A stretch of 64,000 nt of DNA, taken from contig JADJMZ010000001.1 in the NCBI GenBank assembly GCA_016709315.1, forward strand, positions 1,116,001 through 1,180,000, in the 5' to 3' direction. A program made the translations under genes and the position numbers. Shown piece by piece: positions 42,191 to 49,919 of the stretch; the stretch's first letter is position 1, and each line of letters starts with the position of its first letter. The notes beneath the pieces were generated by a model. That model was not told the DNA's origin and ran no database searches. It was given only the letters and a program-made list of their open reading frames with translations. The DNA is from Ignavibacteria bacterium. GTDB lineage: Bacteria; Bacteroidota; Ignavibacteria; Tepidaquicellales; Tepidaquicellaceae.

Positions 42191-42376
42191 TTAATTTACT
42201 TTTTTGTCTTTATCGTCTGTGGTAGAAAGATCTTTTTCTATATCCGAAGAAGCTTTCTTGAATTCTTTAATACCTTTGCCGAGTCCCTGCATGAGATCTG
42301 GGATCTTCTTGGCTCCGAAAAGTACAAGAATTACAATTGCTATCAGTATAATTTCAGGTGTGCCTAAACCAAACAT
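42191..42376 (-). CDS. tatA: Sec-independent translocase component TatA/E
   Basis: A 61-residue twin-arginine translocase subunit: a single membrane helix (about 6-22), the hinge FGAKKIPDL, an amphipathic helix (MQGLGKGIKEFKKA) and an acidic/lysine-rich tail. The short length and FG hinge fit TatA/E rather than TatB. A GGAG-like ribosome-binding site (GAAAGGAGAAAAAA) precedes the ATG. tatC is not nearby. A likely Tat substrate, the PhoX-like protein at 57687-59363, is in the window. Confidence 0.93.
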   Translation of the reverse strand: MFGLGTPEIILIAIVILVLFGAKKIPDLMQGLGKGIKEFKKASSDIEKDLSTTDDKDKKVN

Positions 42377-42416
42377 TTTTTTCTCCTTTCCGCACCAGCG
42401 GATTTTTAATTAAAAC

Positions 42417-43088
42417 TTATAAAACGCTTTCTATTACACTTTCAAATAATCTTCTGCCGTCTGTGTTCCCGAGAATTTCATCAGATGCCCTTTCAGGATG
42501 CGGCATCATGCCGAGAACATTTCTTTTTAAATTCTGAATTCCCGCAATATTGTTCAGCGATCCGTTAGGATTATCCGTGTATGTAAAAAGTATCTGATTG
42601 TTTCCTATAAGACCGGTCAGCGTTTCATCATCACAGTAATAATTTCCTTCACCGTGTGCGACAGGTATCCGGATCTCTTCCTTGATCCTGTATTCTCCGG
42701 TAAAAATACTTTTATTATTTTCTACTTTCAATGTAACAGTTCTGCAAATGAATTTTAAGTTATCATTTCTCATCAGCACTCCCGGCAGTAATCCCGCTTC
42801 GCAAAGAACCTGAAATCCGTTGCAGATGCCGATCACTATGCCACCGTTATCAGCAAATCTTACAATCTCCTTCATCAGATTCGACTGCCTTGCAATCGCT
42901 CCGCAACGCAGATAATCTCCGTAAGAAAATCCTCCGGGAAGTATGATTATGTTTCTGTCTCCGATGCTCCCGTCCTTATGCCACAGAAATTCAGTGTTCG
43001 TGTCAAGAATATTTTTAAAAACATTGTATGCGTCGTGATCACAGTTGGAACCCGGAAACACTACTATGCCTGCTCTCGCTTTTGACAT
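42417..43088 (-). CDS. purQ: Phosphoribosylformylglycinamidine synthase subunit PurQ
   Basis: Class I glutamine amidotransferase subunit that delivers ammonia to PurL in step four of purine synthesis. The 223 residues match PurQ of the three-subunit system. Motifs: PGGFSYGDYLRCGAIA (oxyanion region), nucleophile Cys in GICNGFQVL, and the His-Glu pair in MMPHPER. Its ATG shares a base with the purS stop (TAATG). purL is not next to it. Confidence 0.96.
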   Translation of the reverse strand: MSKARAGIVVFPGSNCDHDAYNVFKNILDTNTEFLWHKDGSIGDRNIIILPGGFSYGDYLRCGAIARQSNLMKEIVRFADNGGIVIGICNGFQVLCEAGLLPGVLMRNDNLKFICRTVTLKVENNKSIFTGEYRIKEEIRIPVAHGEGNYYCDDETLTGLIGNNQILFTYTDNPNGSLNNIAGIQNLKRNVLGMMPHPERASDEILGNTDGRRLFESVIESVL

Positions 43089-43483
43089 TAATTCACCTCT
43101 TCTGTTTCAATTACAAAATCTTCCATTACAGGATTCGCAAGAAGTCTCCTGCATGCCTCCATTGAAATCTTTTCCGCTTCTTCCTTTGAGCCGGTGTCTA
43201 TCATAAGTTCGATATATTTCCCGATCCTTGTATCAATTACCGAATCAAATCCGTGAGACTTTAATGAATGCTCCACTGCCTTGCCCTGCGGATCAAGAAT
43301 TGTCTTTCTGATTGTAATGTTTATCTTTGATCTGTACAAATTTTTTATACTTATAATTTGAAAATTTATTTTACTTTTTGTCAATTTTTTCTTTAAGCTG
43401 TCAAGATTCTTCTTGTTCAGTACTTTAAGCTTTTCCCTGACGTTCATTTTTAACGGCTCATCGGATTTCTCCAGCGCATCCAT
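43088..43483 (-). CDS. purS: Phosphoribosylformylglycinamidine synthase subunit PurS, start uncertain
   Basis: Small bridging subunit between PurL and PurQ. The family core runs from YRSKINITIRK through TILDPQGKAVEHSLKSHGF to the end. Read from the ATG at 43481-43483 the protein is 131 residues, about 48 longer than usual, with a lysine-rich N-terminal stretch. A TTG at 43337-43339 would give exactly the canonical 83-residue PurS (M)YRSKINITIRKTIL. TTG starts are common in this window, so the short form is a strong alternative; the longer open frame in such AT-rich DNA keeps the ATG possible. It is translationally coupled to purQ. Confidence 0.85.
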   Translation of the reverse strand: MDALEKSDEPLKMNVREKLKVLNKKNLDSLKKKLTKSKINFQIISIKNLYRSKINITIRKTILDPQGKAVEHSLKSHGFDSVIDTRIGKYIELMIDTGSKEEAEKISMEACRRLLANPVMEDFVIETEEVN

Positions 43484-43502
43484 CGAACTTCTTCCGGTCT
43501 GC

Positions 43503-44192
43503 TCATCTGTTGTTTGTTTCAGGAACCGTTGTTTTCGATTTCATAACTCCTGAATTTACTTCTTCATCAGCATTCTTATTTTTTACCGGGTTATCTTTAT
43601 CCACGCCTCCTCCGGTATCTTCTTTTTTTATAAATGATGATTTTTCCTCAATTACAGGAGAAGGTGCTTCCGTAGATATTTCTGTTTTTTTAAAATTATT
43701 AGTTTCAGGTTCTGATGCAGATGGTGGATTTAACTCTGTCCCGGTCTGCTTTTTTGGATATTGTCTCAAATTGGAATTTTCTTTAACTGTGTTACTTTCC
43801 ATAGAGGAAGGATTGATATCAGAAGGTTTTTCTTCGGGCTTTTTATTGACTTCAGGATTTTGCATCCCCGGATTTTTATCCTGCTGAATGCTTTCCTGTT
43901 TTGTTTCGTTGAAAGTTTCGTGTCTGTTAAACTGCGTTACATACAAAGCTATAAAAGCAAAGATAAGAATTCCCATAGCTGGCGCAAGCCATGGATTTTT
44001 TATCCACATTGAAATTTTATCGAGAATACCTTCTTTCTCTTTTTCATAATGTTTTTTCGTGACATAAGTTCTTTCAGATTCAGCTTCAGCAATTCTGCTT
44101 TCAAGCTTTGACATAAATCCATCTGAAGCTTTTAACTTTGGAAGTCTCTTTAGCTTTTCACTTATATCTGTATATTTCTCGTCTTCTGTCAA
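43503..44192 (-). CDS. Single-span membrane protein, probable anti-sigma factor
   Basis: A 229-residue protein with a charged cytoplasmic N-terminus (1-65), one membrane helix (about 68-88, PWLAPAMGILIFAFIALYV) and a low-complexity periplasmic tail rich in Glu, Lys, Asn, Pro and Ser. Its position 20 bases after an ECF sigma gene and its topology are those of an anti-sigma factor. The HxxxCxxC zinc motif of ZAS proteins is absent, so it would be a zinc-less type. Start is TTG at 44190-44192; the first internal ATG is at codon 27. The function is inferred from context. Confidence 0.7.
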   Translation of the reverse strand: MTEDEKYTDISEKLKRLPKLKASDGFMSKLESRIAEAESERTYVTKKHYEKEKEGILDKISMWIKNPWLAPAMGILIFAFIALYVTQFNRHETFNETKQESIQQDKNPGMQNPEVNKKPEEKPSDINPSSMESNTVKENSNLRQYPKKQTGTELNPPSASEPETNNFKKTEISTEAPSPVIEEKSSFIKKEDTGGGVDKDNPVKNKNADEEVNSGVMKSKTTVPETNNR

Positions 44193-44212
44193 AATATTAT
44201 TTCAATTGAATA

Positions 44213-44824
44213 TTATTTGTTTTTGCTTTTCGCTCTGTAAATGCTGTCAAGAGAAACTTTAAGAGATTCCCTTGCGCGGTTGATCCTCGATCTTACTGTT
44301 CCAAGAGGTATATCCAGTGTCTTTGCAATCTCTTCGTAATCAAGTTCCTCTATGTCCCTTAATACTATTATCTCTCTGTGTATTTCATTTAAAGAATTTA
44401 TGGCTTTTTGTATGTAAAACGATTCTGTCTCTGCATTTGCATCTTCTTCAGGATTGTAATCATCCGATCTGATCTGATAATCATTGTGATTGTCTTCATA
44501 AAAATCATTTATCGAAACAGCAGAATGTTTCTTTTCTTTTCTGAAATTTGATCTGGCTTCGTTTAGTGCGATTGTGTAAAGCCATGTAGAGAACTTTGCT
44601 ATTTCTGAATACTTATCTTTGTTTTTGTAAAGTTTCAAAAATGTTTCCTGCGAAATATCTTCGGCGGTTTCTCTGTTACCTGTAAATCTGTAGAGAAAGT
44701 TTACTAACCTGTCTTTATATCGCATAACAATTTCAACGTATGCTCCTTTATCTTCATTCTGAAACTGAAGTATAAGCTGCTCATCTGTAAAGGGTTTATA
44801 ATCAGTTTTACTTTTTTCCTGCAT
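44213..44824 (-). CDS. ECF-family RNA polymerase sigma factor
   Basis: A 203-residue sigma-70 family protein of the extracytoplasmic-function group. Region 2 reads LVNFLYRFTGNRETAEDISQ with ETFLKLYKN (core binding and -10 recognition); region 4 is the helix-turn-helix YEEIAKTLDIPLGTVRSRI. Region 3 is missing, as usual for the group; the linker (about 100-135) is acidic and long. It is followed by a probable membrane-bound anti-sigma factor. The regulon is unknown. It lies 46 bases after holA. Confidence 0.93.
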   Translation of the reverse strand: MQEKSKTDYKPFTDEQLILQFQNEDKGAYVEIVMRYKDRLVNFLYRFTGNRETAEDISQETFLKLYKNKDKYSEIAKFSTWLYTIALNEARSNFRKEKKHSAVSINDFYEDNHNDYQIRSDDYNPEEDANAETESFYIQKAINSLNEIHREIIVLRDIEELDYEEIAKTLDIPLGTVRSRINRARESLKVSLDSIYRAKSKNK

Positions 44825-44870
44825 CGAAGCCGTTATTTTAACTGTTTATTTCTGTTTTTGTTCCAAAATT

Positions 44871-45947
44871 TTATGAACCGCATATATTGTTTATCAGACT
44901 TGTCATAATTGATCTTTTATCCCTGCCGGAAGATTTCAGCAGTTTGTCCGACTGATAAATATTCTCGAATATAAATTTCATTTTTCCGTAATCAAGACTG
45001 TTTCTGAATTTTCTGTAATAAGGAAGAAGCTGTTCCTGCTCATCCGGCCATAACTTCAGCTCTCTTTTTAATTGCCATCCCTGAAACTTTGAAACTCCCG
45101 GATCATACAGTTTATTTATTATCACAAACGCCGCATTCAAAAGGAAAACAAGAAACACTTCCACATCTTTCTTTAAAGATATCTTTTCATAGATCATCAG
45201 CGCTTTTTCATTGTCTCTTTCTATAACCGCTCTGATGAAATCAGTCTCCTTGAAGTCCTTTGCTATTCCGTTGCAAAGGTTCACTGCTTCCATTGTTACT
45301 TCCTTTGAGAGAAAGCAATAAGTCTTCAGCTTTTCTATCTCGGACATTATTTCATCAAATGAATGATTTGAATACTGCACCATTCCGGCTATTGTATCAC
45401 TGCTGATTTTATAATCCCCGAACTTTTCCTTAATCCAGTTGATTAATTCATCTTCGGTAAATCCTCCGATCTCAAATATCTTCACGGAACTTTCCACGAT
45501 CTTCTTTACTTCCGCACTGTTCTCATTTTCCAGCTTTGAATCATAACTGAATACTTTTCCGGGACTGAATTCTTCTGCAGCAGAAACCATTACGAACACC
45601 GTATCGGGATTGGGTCTTTTAAAATAATCAGTATAAGATTGCTTGTCGTCTTTTGAAAACTTCTTTACATTCTTCAGGATTACAACCTTCTTATCCGAAA
45701 AAAGCCCGGTATTGCTGCATTCATTCAGGACGTTTTCGGTTTGTTTATCATCAGCATTAAAAGAAATAAGATTATTGACAGGATCAAAATCTTTTCCGAT
45801 AAATTTACCGCAGATCGCTTTTACTATATCATCAAGAAGAATTTTTTCTTTAAGCGACAGAAGAATGATGTCTGGAATATTTTCCTTTTCAAGCTTACCA
45901 AGAAAATTCCTGTATGTAATTATATATTTGTTATCCGCTTTTGCCAA
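44871..45947 (-). CDS. holA: DNA polymerase III subunit delta
   Basis: The clamp-opening subunit of the clamp loader; the partner subunit gene dnaX lies 7 kb further along the same strand. The 358 residues are typical. The protein begins with the delta fold (YRNFLGKLEKENIPDIILL), contains FSDDK-like KKVVILKNVKKF and the A-A-E-E-F segment, and the C-terminal collar domain (ELKLWPDEQEQLLPYYRKF). Delta proteins lack Walker A, as here. Start is TTG at 45945-45947; no ATG is available. Confidence 0.9.
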   Translation of the reverse strand: MAKADNKYIITYRNFLGKLEKENIPDIILLSLKEKILLDDIVKAICGKFIGKDFDPVNNLISFNADDKQTENVLNECSNTGLFSDKKVVILKNVKKFSKDDKQSYTDYFKRPNPDTVFVMVSAAEEFSPGKVFSYDSKLENENSAEVKKIVESSVKIFEIGGFTEDELINWIKEKFGDYKISSDTIAGMVQYSNHSFDEIMSEIEKLKTYCFLSKEVTMEAVNLCNGIAKDFKETDFIRAVIERDNEKALMIYEKISLKKDVEVFLVFLLNAAFVIINKLYDPGVSKFQGWQLKRELKLWPDEQEQLLPYYRKFRNSLDYGKMKFIFENIYQSDKLLKSSGRDKRSIMTSLINNICGS

Positions 45948-46000
45948 CTGATTATTTTATCACAAAATACTTATTCTATTTCAATAATTGAATAATAAAA

Positions 46001-46031
46001 AAACCTTCCGGTGAATATAACCGGAAGGTTT
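46001..46031 (-). terminator. Intrinsic terminator of gltA
   Basis: Perfect twelve-base stem AAACCTTCCGGT / ACCGGAAGGTTT with a seven-base loop, 27 bases after the gltA stop. On the minus strand it runs into TTTTTTTATTATT. This is the strongest terminator in the window. Confidence 0.92.
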
Positions 46032-46057
46032 TATATTTATTTAAATTTTATATTGTG

Positions 46058-47338
46058 TCAGATTTCAGTCTGCTTTTTTATCCAGTCGGTTGTAACTGAT
46101 TTCGGTCTGATAATCGCTGCGTTCATTGCTCTTGCAAGTATAAGCTGTGCGGAATATCCCATTACTCTTGAAACACCGAACAGAACTGTATAATATTCAT
46201 ATTCGACTAAACCGTGATGATACAGCAGCGAACCGCTAGCTGCGTCCACATTAGGCCATGGGTCTTTTGCTTTGCCGTGCAGAACTAAAAGAACAGGAAC
46301 AATTTCAAATAGCTGTTTAACAATTCTGAATATATCATCATCAGGCATGTACTTAGTTCCGAATTCAAGGAAAGCAATAAATCTCGGATCAGTAATTCTT
46401 AACACAGGATGTCCGTATCCTGAAACCACTCTGTTATTGTCAAGAAGATCCTGACAATAAGCTTTTACTTCTTCGTCAGTCGGAGAATGTCCTATTTTCT
46501 CTCTCATATTTACAATGAATCTCAGGCATTCCTGATTTGCAAGTCCGTGAAGCGGACCGGCAAGTGCGTTCAATGCTCCGCTGATAGAATAATATCCGTC
46601 GGAAAGAGTTGAACCGATAACTAAGTTCGCAAATGCGCTTGCATTTCCGCCTTCGTGATCAATGTGAAGAACCATGTAAAGTCTCATCAGCTTTGCAAAT
46701 GTGCCGTCCTTATCCTCAAGACCCAGCATCTTTGCAAAATTTCCGGCCCAGTCTGAGCTTTTGTCAGGACCGATCATATCACCCTTTTTAAATTTCTTTC
46801 TGTAAATGAATGCTGCAATCTGAGGAACTCTGGCAATTATATTCAGACAGTCTTCATACATTGCTTCCCATAACTTATCTTTGCCCGTTCCCTTATCGTA
46901 AAGTTTTCTGAACTCTGATTCTTTTTCCATACTTAGAATTGCAGAGCTTAACATTACCATCGGATGCGAATCTTCCGGCATTGCATTTAAAACATTCCAG
47001 ACGTATGAAGGAACTTCTTCTCTGTTTTGCAGATCTGTCTGAAGATCTTTCAATGCTGCCTCATCAGGAAGTTCGCCAGTAAGGAGCAGATAAAATACTT
47101 CCTCCGGAAGTTTTTCGGTAAGTTCTAATATCGGTATGCCCCTGATTATAAGTCCCGTATCGAGTCCGACCGATGATGTATCGCAGATCAATCCTTTGAT
47201 CCCTCTCATTCCGCCATAAAGCTGGTCAATTGTAACATGGTCAATCTCTTTCTTGCCGTGAATTTTTACAATTGATTTTGCTTCATCTCTTAATCCCGGT
47301 ATCTGAGAAGAAAGTTTTTCTTTAAGTAATTTTGACAT
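46058..47338 (-). CDS. gltA: Citrate synthase, eukaryote-like type
   Basis: Condenses acetyl-CoA and oxaloacetate, first step of the TCA cycle. The 426 residues contain the catalytic residues: His in GPLHGLANQ, His in GYGHPVLR, and Asp in NVDAASG. Segments such as HIDHEGGNASAF, YYTVLFGVSR and RPKSVTT, and ITDPRF after the second His, follow the mitochondrial (type I) enzymes more than the hexameric E. coli GltA. This eukaryote-like form is known from a few bacteria, for example Geobacter. Monocistronic, with a very good terminator; no Shine-Dalgarno. Confidence 0.95.
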   Translation of the reverse strand: MSKLLKEKLSSQIPGLRDEAKSIVKIHGKKEIDHVTIDQLYGGMRGIKGLICDTSSVGLDTGLIIRGIPILELTEKLPEEVFYLLLTGELPDEAALKDLQTDLQNREEVPSYVWNVLNAMPEDSHPMVMLSSAILSMEKESEFRKLYDKGTGKDKLWEAMYEDCLNIIARVPQIAAFIYRKKFKKGDMIGPDKSSDWAGNFAKMLGLEDKDGTFAKLMRLYMVLHIDHEGGNASAFANLVIGSTLSDGYYSISGALNALAGPLHGLANQECLRFIVNMREKIGHSPTDEEVKAYCQDLLDNNRVVSGYGHPVLRITDPRFIAFLEFGTKYMPDDDIFRIVKQLFEIVPVLLVLHGKAKDPWPNVDAASGSLLYHHGLVEYEYYTVLFGVSRVMGYSAQLILARAMNAAIIRPKSVTTDWIKKQTEI

Positions 47339-47414
47339 TTTTGTATGTAGTTTATTGATTTGGTAAGCAATATAAATTATTTCATTTTAAGTAAAAAGTT
47401 ACGAATTAATATAT

Positions 47415-47597
47415 TAATTAGAAACTTCTGAAAAACCCATACTGTCATCCCCGCCTGCCTTGCCGCGAGGCAGGCATGCTTTTAGCGGGGATCCAATCAC
47501 ACATTATTTAAATTATAATTAAGCTTTAATGAGTTGATTCCGCCCAGTAGCATGCGGGAATAACAAACTGAGTTAGTTTTTCAGAAGTCTCTAATTA
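47415..47597. repeat. MITE-like element with 22-bp terminal inverted repeats
   Basis: The ends 47415-47436 and 47576-47597 are inverted copies with 21 of 22 bases matching; each begins TAATTAG(A/G)(A/G)ACTTCTG. Inside the left half is a GC-rich double hairpin (CCCCGC...GCGGGG enclosing CCTGCCT-TGCCGCG-AGGCAGG). The right half is a diverged inverted version of the same layout (CCCGCATGC...GGGCGGA). There is no coding frame. The architecture is that of a miniature inverted-repeat element; no target duplication could be settled. Confidence 0.65.
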
Positions 47598-47605
47598 CAA
47601 AGCAG

Positions 47606-47726
47606 ACCGTTTCAAGATTGAAAACAAGAACTTGCCACTAATTTCACTAATTGACACAAATTTGAAAAGCATTTTTAGTAAAATGTGAATTTGTGTAATT
47701 CGTGGCAGTAACAATCTTCAAAGGTC
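47606..47726. repeat. Dispersed inverted repeat family, full copy
   Basis: The left arm (47606-47660) contains TTGCCACTAATTTCACTAAT and TGACACAAA; the right arm (about 47688-47726) is its diverged inverted partner (AATTTGTGTAATTCGTGGCA, then CAATCTTCAAAGGTC). A second, single-arm copy of the left arm occurs at 53158-53212 in the opposite orientation with about 49 of 55 bases identical. Non-coding. Confidence 0.65.
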
Positions 47727-47737
47727 AAAAATAAAAA

Positions 47738-48238
47738 TTAACCCCTTCCAAAATCATCCGATATTCTTCTTATATCATCTTCATCAGATGGGTTATACGG
47801 AAACTTATGTATCCATATCTCAGCGACAATTCCCCAGTCATCCATTCCGGCAAGTCTGTGCCTTGTCCCGAGTTTCATCTCTATCATGTCGTTGTCAGAG
47901 TAAACTCCCATTTCATCCGGCTGTACATCAGTCGGACTCGTAAAAATTCCGACAGGACCTCTAACAACTCTCCATAATTCCGATCTTCTTTCATGCGACT
48001 GCCAGGATAGTTTTTTACCCGGAGCTACGACAAGTATCTTCGGACTTACATTCAGCTTTTTAACATCGAACGGCATTTCAACTCCGGAGAAATAAATCGA
48101 AAGAAAATCATCCAGACTTCCGTTGTCAATTTTAAAAAATCCTCCCCACGGTCTGTCAAAATCCTCACCGGATATTTTAATCTTTTTATTTTCAATGTCT
48201 TTTCTTACCTCAGATGAAATTTGGTCTTTTGTCAGCAT
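47738..48238 (-). CDS. Cupin protein, mannose-6-phosphate isomerase type II-like
   Basis: A 166-residue cytoplasmic protein with the single cupin domain seen at the C-terminus of bifunctional mannose-1-phosphate guanylyltransferase/isomerases. It has the opening RPWGGF, the metal-site block SWQSHERRSELWRVVRGPVG, a later GTRHRLA and the closing strand VAEIWIHKF. It lacks the nucleotidyltransferase domain, and is longer at the N-terminus than a bare cupin. Phosphomannose isomerase activity is possible, but stand-alone homologues are not well characterised. It lies 10 bases after lhgO, so the two are likely co-transcribed. Confidence 0.75.
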   Translation of the reverse strand: MLTKDQISSEVRKDIENKKIKISGEDFDRPWGGFFKIDNGSLDDFLSIYFSGVEMPFDVKKLNVSPKILVVAPGKKLSWQSHERRSELWRVVRGPVGIFTSPTDVQPDEMGVYSDNDMIEMKLGTRHRLAGMDDWGIVAEIWIHKFPYNPSDEDDIRRISDDFGRG

Positions 48239-48248
48239 AAATAATTCA

Positions 48249-49457
48249 TTAATTAATTTTTAAAAAAACTTTTTCGGAAATTGTTTTCCCTATTGAGAAA
48301 GCTGAAGTTGCAGCAGGCGAAGGCGCGTTGCAGACATTTATCACTCTTTCATTTTCAATAAATAAAAAATCATCCGTAAGATTTCCGTTTACATCACATG
48401 CCTGTGCCCTCACGCCCGAACCTCCTTTAGAAATATCACTTTCCTTAATATCAGGTATGAGTTTCTGCAGAGATTTTACAAATTCTTTTTTTGAAAAAGA
48501 TCTTCTGAATTCATAAAACCCGGTTTTCCAGAATTTGGCTGCCACTTTATGAAAACCTTTGTATGAAAGTGTTTCGATGAATTCATTTGTATTAAAATCG
48601 CTTTTTTCATAGCCCTCCTTTTTGAATGCAAGCACTGCGTTAGGACCGGCTTCGATCATTCCGTCTATCCTTCTTGTAAAATGAACTCCGAGAAAAGGGA
48701 ACTCCGGATCAGGAACAGGATAAATAAGATTTTTCACAAGATGTTTTGCAGATTCATTAAGCTTGTAATACTCTCCCCTGAAAGGAATTATTCTGAAATT
48801 AATTTTATCGTTTGTCATCGCTGCTATCTTATCGGAATAAAGTCCTGCGCATGCAACGACGACCTTTGATGAGTATCTGTTAGTTTTTGTGGTTACATAA
48901 ACTTCATTTCCGTTTGCCTTTACTGACTGTACTTCTTCATTGAATTTAATTTCAGCACTCTTAAGTGATATTATCCCGGCAATTTTTTCGGATACCGCTT
49001 TATAGTCTACTATTCCGGTCTGCGGAACGAGTATGCCTTTTATTCCTTTTGCATAAGGTTCAGTCTCTTTTATTTCATCTGCTGAAATGTATTTTACGCC
49101 ATCAAGACCATTAGACTGTCCTCTTTCAAAAAGTGTCTGAAGTGGTTTGAGTTCCTTTTCTGTTGTCGCAACAATAATTTTACCGCAAATATCATAAGCA
49201 ATATTATTTTCATCGCAAAAATCTAAAAGCATTCTGTATCCGGTAATACAGTTTTCCGCCTTAAGACTTCCGGGTTTGTAATATATGCCTGAATGAATTA
49301 CGCCGCTATTATGTCCGGTCTGATGCGCTGCAACTCTTTCTTCTTTTTCAATTATGCAAATCCTGAGTGAAGAGTCTTTTTCCAGAAGTTTATAAGCGGT
49401 TCCCAATCCTACAATACCTGCTCCGATAACCGTTACATCGTAATTATTCATTTGCAT
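48249..49457 (-). CDS. lhgO: L-2-hydroxyglutarate oxidase
   Basis: FAD-dependent oxidase/dehydrogenase that returns L-2-hydroxyglutarate to 2-oxoglutarate (metabolite repair or lysine breakdown). The 402 residues match LhgO. The FAD dinucleotide fold reads VIGAGIVGLGTAYKL near the N-terminus, then HQTGHNSGVIHSGIYYKPGS, the family signature, and near the end GGSGVRAQACD and NAPSPAATSAFSIG. Two ATGs two codons apart are possible starts. It heads a two-gene unit with the cupin gene and faces the tandem repeat region. Confidence 0.92.
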   Translation of the reverse strand: MQMNNYDVTVIGAGIVGLGTAYKLLEKDSSLRICIIEKEERVAAHQTGHNSGVIHSGIYYKPGSLKAENCITGYRMLLDFCDENNIAYDICGKIIVATTEKELKPLQTLFERGQSNGLDGVKYISADEIKETEPYAKGIKGILVPQTGIVDYKAVSEKIAGIISLKSAEIKFNEEVQSVKANGNEVYVTTKTNRYSSKVVVACAGLYSDKIAAMTNDKINFRIIPFRGEYYKLNESAKHLVKNLIYPVPDPEFPFLGVHFTRRIDGMIEAGPNAVLAFKKEGYEKSDFNTNEFIETLSYKGFHKVAAKFWKTGFYEFRRSFSKKEFVKSLQKLIPDIKESDISKGGSGVRAQACDVNGNLTDDFLFIENERVINVCNAPSPAATSAFSIGKTISEKVFLKIN

Positions 49458-49550
49458 TCAAAATACACAACCTGATTTTAAAAAAATATAATCTAAGTAT
49501 TCAGAAAGTCTGTCAGGATTGAGAATGGTACAGTAGCATATGGCTGTTTA

Positions 49551-49766
49551 TTTTCACGCAGATGTTCGCAGATTTTTTCACGCAGATGTTCGCGGATATT
49601 TTCACGCAGATGTCCACAGATTTTTTCACGCAGATGTACGCGGATATTTTCACGCAGATGTCCGCAGATTTTTTCACGCAGATGTTCGCGGATATTTTCA
49701 CGCAGATGTCCACAGATTTTTTCACGCAGATGCTCGCAGAATTTTTCACGCAGATGTTCGCAGAGA
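49551..49766. repeat. Tandem array, nine units of 24 bp
   Basis: Nine contiguous units, each starting TTTTCACGCAGATG followed by (T/C)(T/C/A)C(G/A)C(A/G)GA and two closing bases. Units alternate between ends GATT and GATA over units 1-6, so a 48-bp dimer is the higher-order unit; the last two units diverge (GAAT, GAGA). There are no unique spacers, so it is not a CRISPR array. The first 14 bases of the unit are nearly invariant, whereas the following bases vary. Confidence 0.95.
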
Positions 49767-49887
49767 TAATTTTAACAGAATTATATTGAGTTTCAGACTG
49801 AATTAAAAGTTTCATTAATGAAAAAACTTTTATAATTTGATTTCTCTAAATAAGTCTATCTTTAATTAACCAAAATTTATAGTTTTA

Positions 49888-49895
49888 TAAGTTTG
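49888..49895 (+). promoter_or_regulatory. Possible -7 box of the TMEM175-like gene
   Basis: TAAGTTTG, a match to TAnnTTTG, 25 bases before the ATG. No TTTG is found at the expected -33 distance, so support is partial. Confidence 0.3.
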
Positions 49896-49919
49896 GATTT
49901 TATAAATTAAAAACTAATC

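Larger units (their letters stand above)
47339..47737. other. Repeat-rich intergenic region
   Basis: Nearly the whole 399-bp gap between gltA and the cupin gene is repeat sequence: a 183-bp element with inverted ends at 47415-47597 and, right after it, a second inverted element at about 47606-47726. The gltA promoter should lie in 47339-47414, but no clear box was found. No gene is present. Confidence 0.7.
49458..49919. other. Divergent intergenic region dominated by a tandem repeat
   Basis: A 462-bp gap between lhgO (minus) and the TMEM175-like gene (plus). A 216-bp tandem array occupies its centre. The remaining flanks are AT-rich; a -7 box for the plus-strand gene is at 49888-49895. The array is open in three frames because its period is a multiple of three, but I do not regard these frames as genes. 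Confidence 0.7.

Noticed and set aside
49551..49766. CRISPR array
   Set aside because: Units are contiguous with no unique spacers, the unit is 24 bp, and no cas genes are present.
49513..49815. Open frames on both strands across the tandem repeat, encoding repeats like FHADVRRF or ICVKKSAD
   Set aside because: They exist because the 24-bp period is a multiple of three and lacks stops. No ribosome-binding site, no homologous protein feature, and several frames are open at once.
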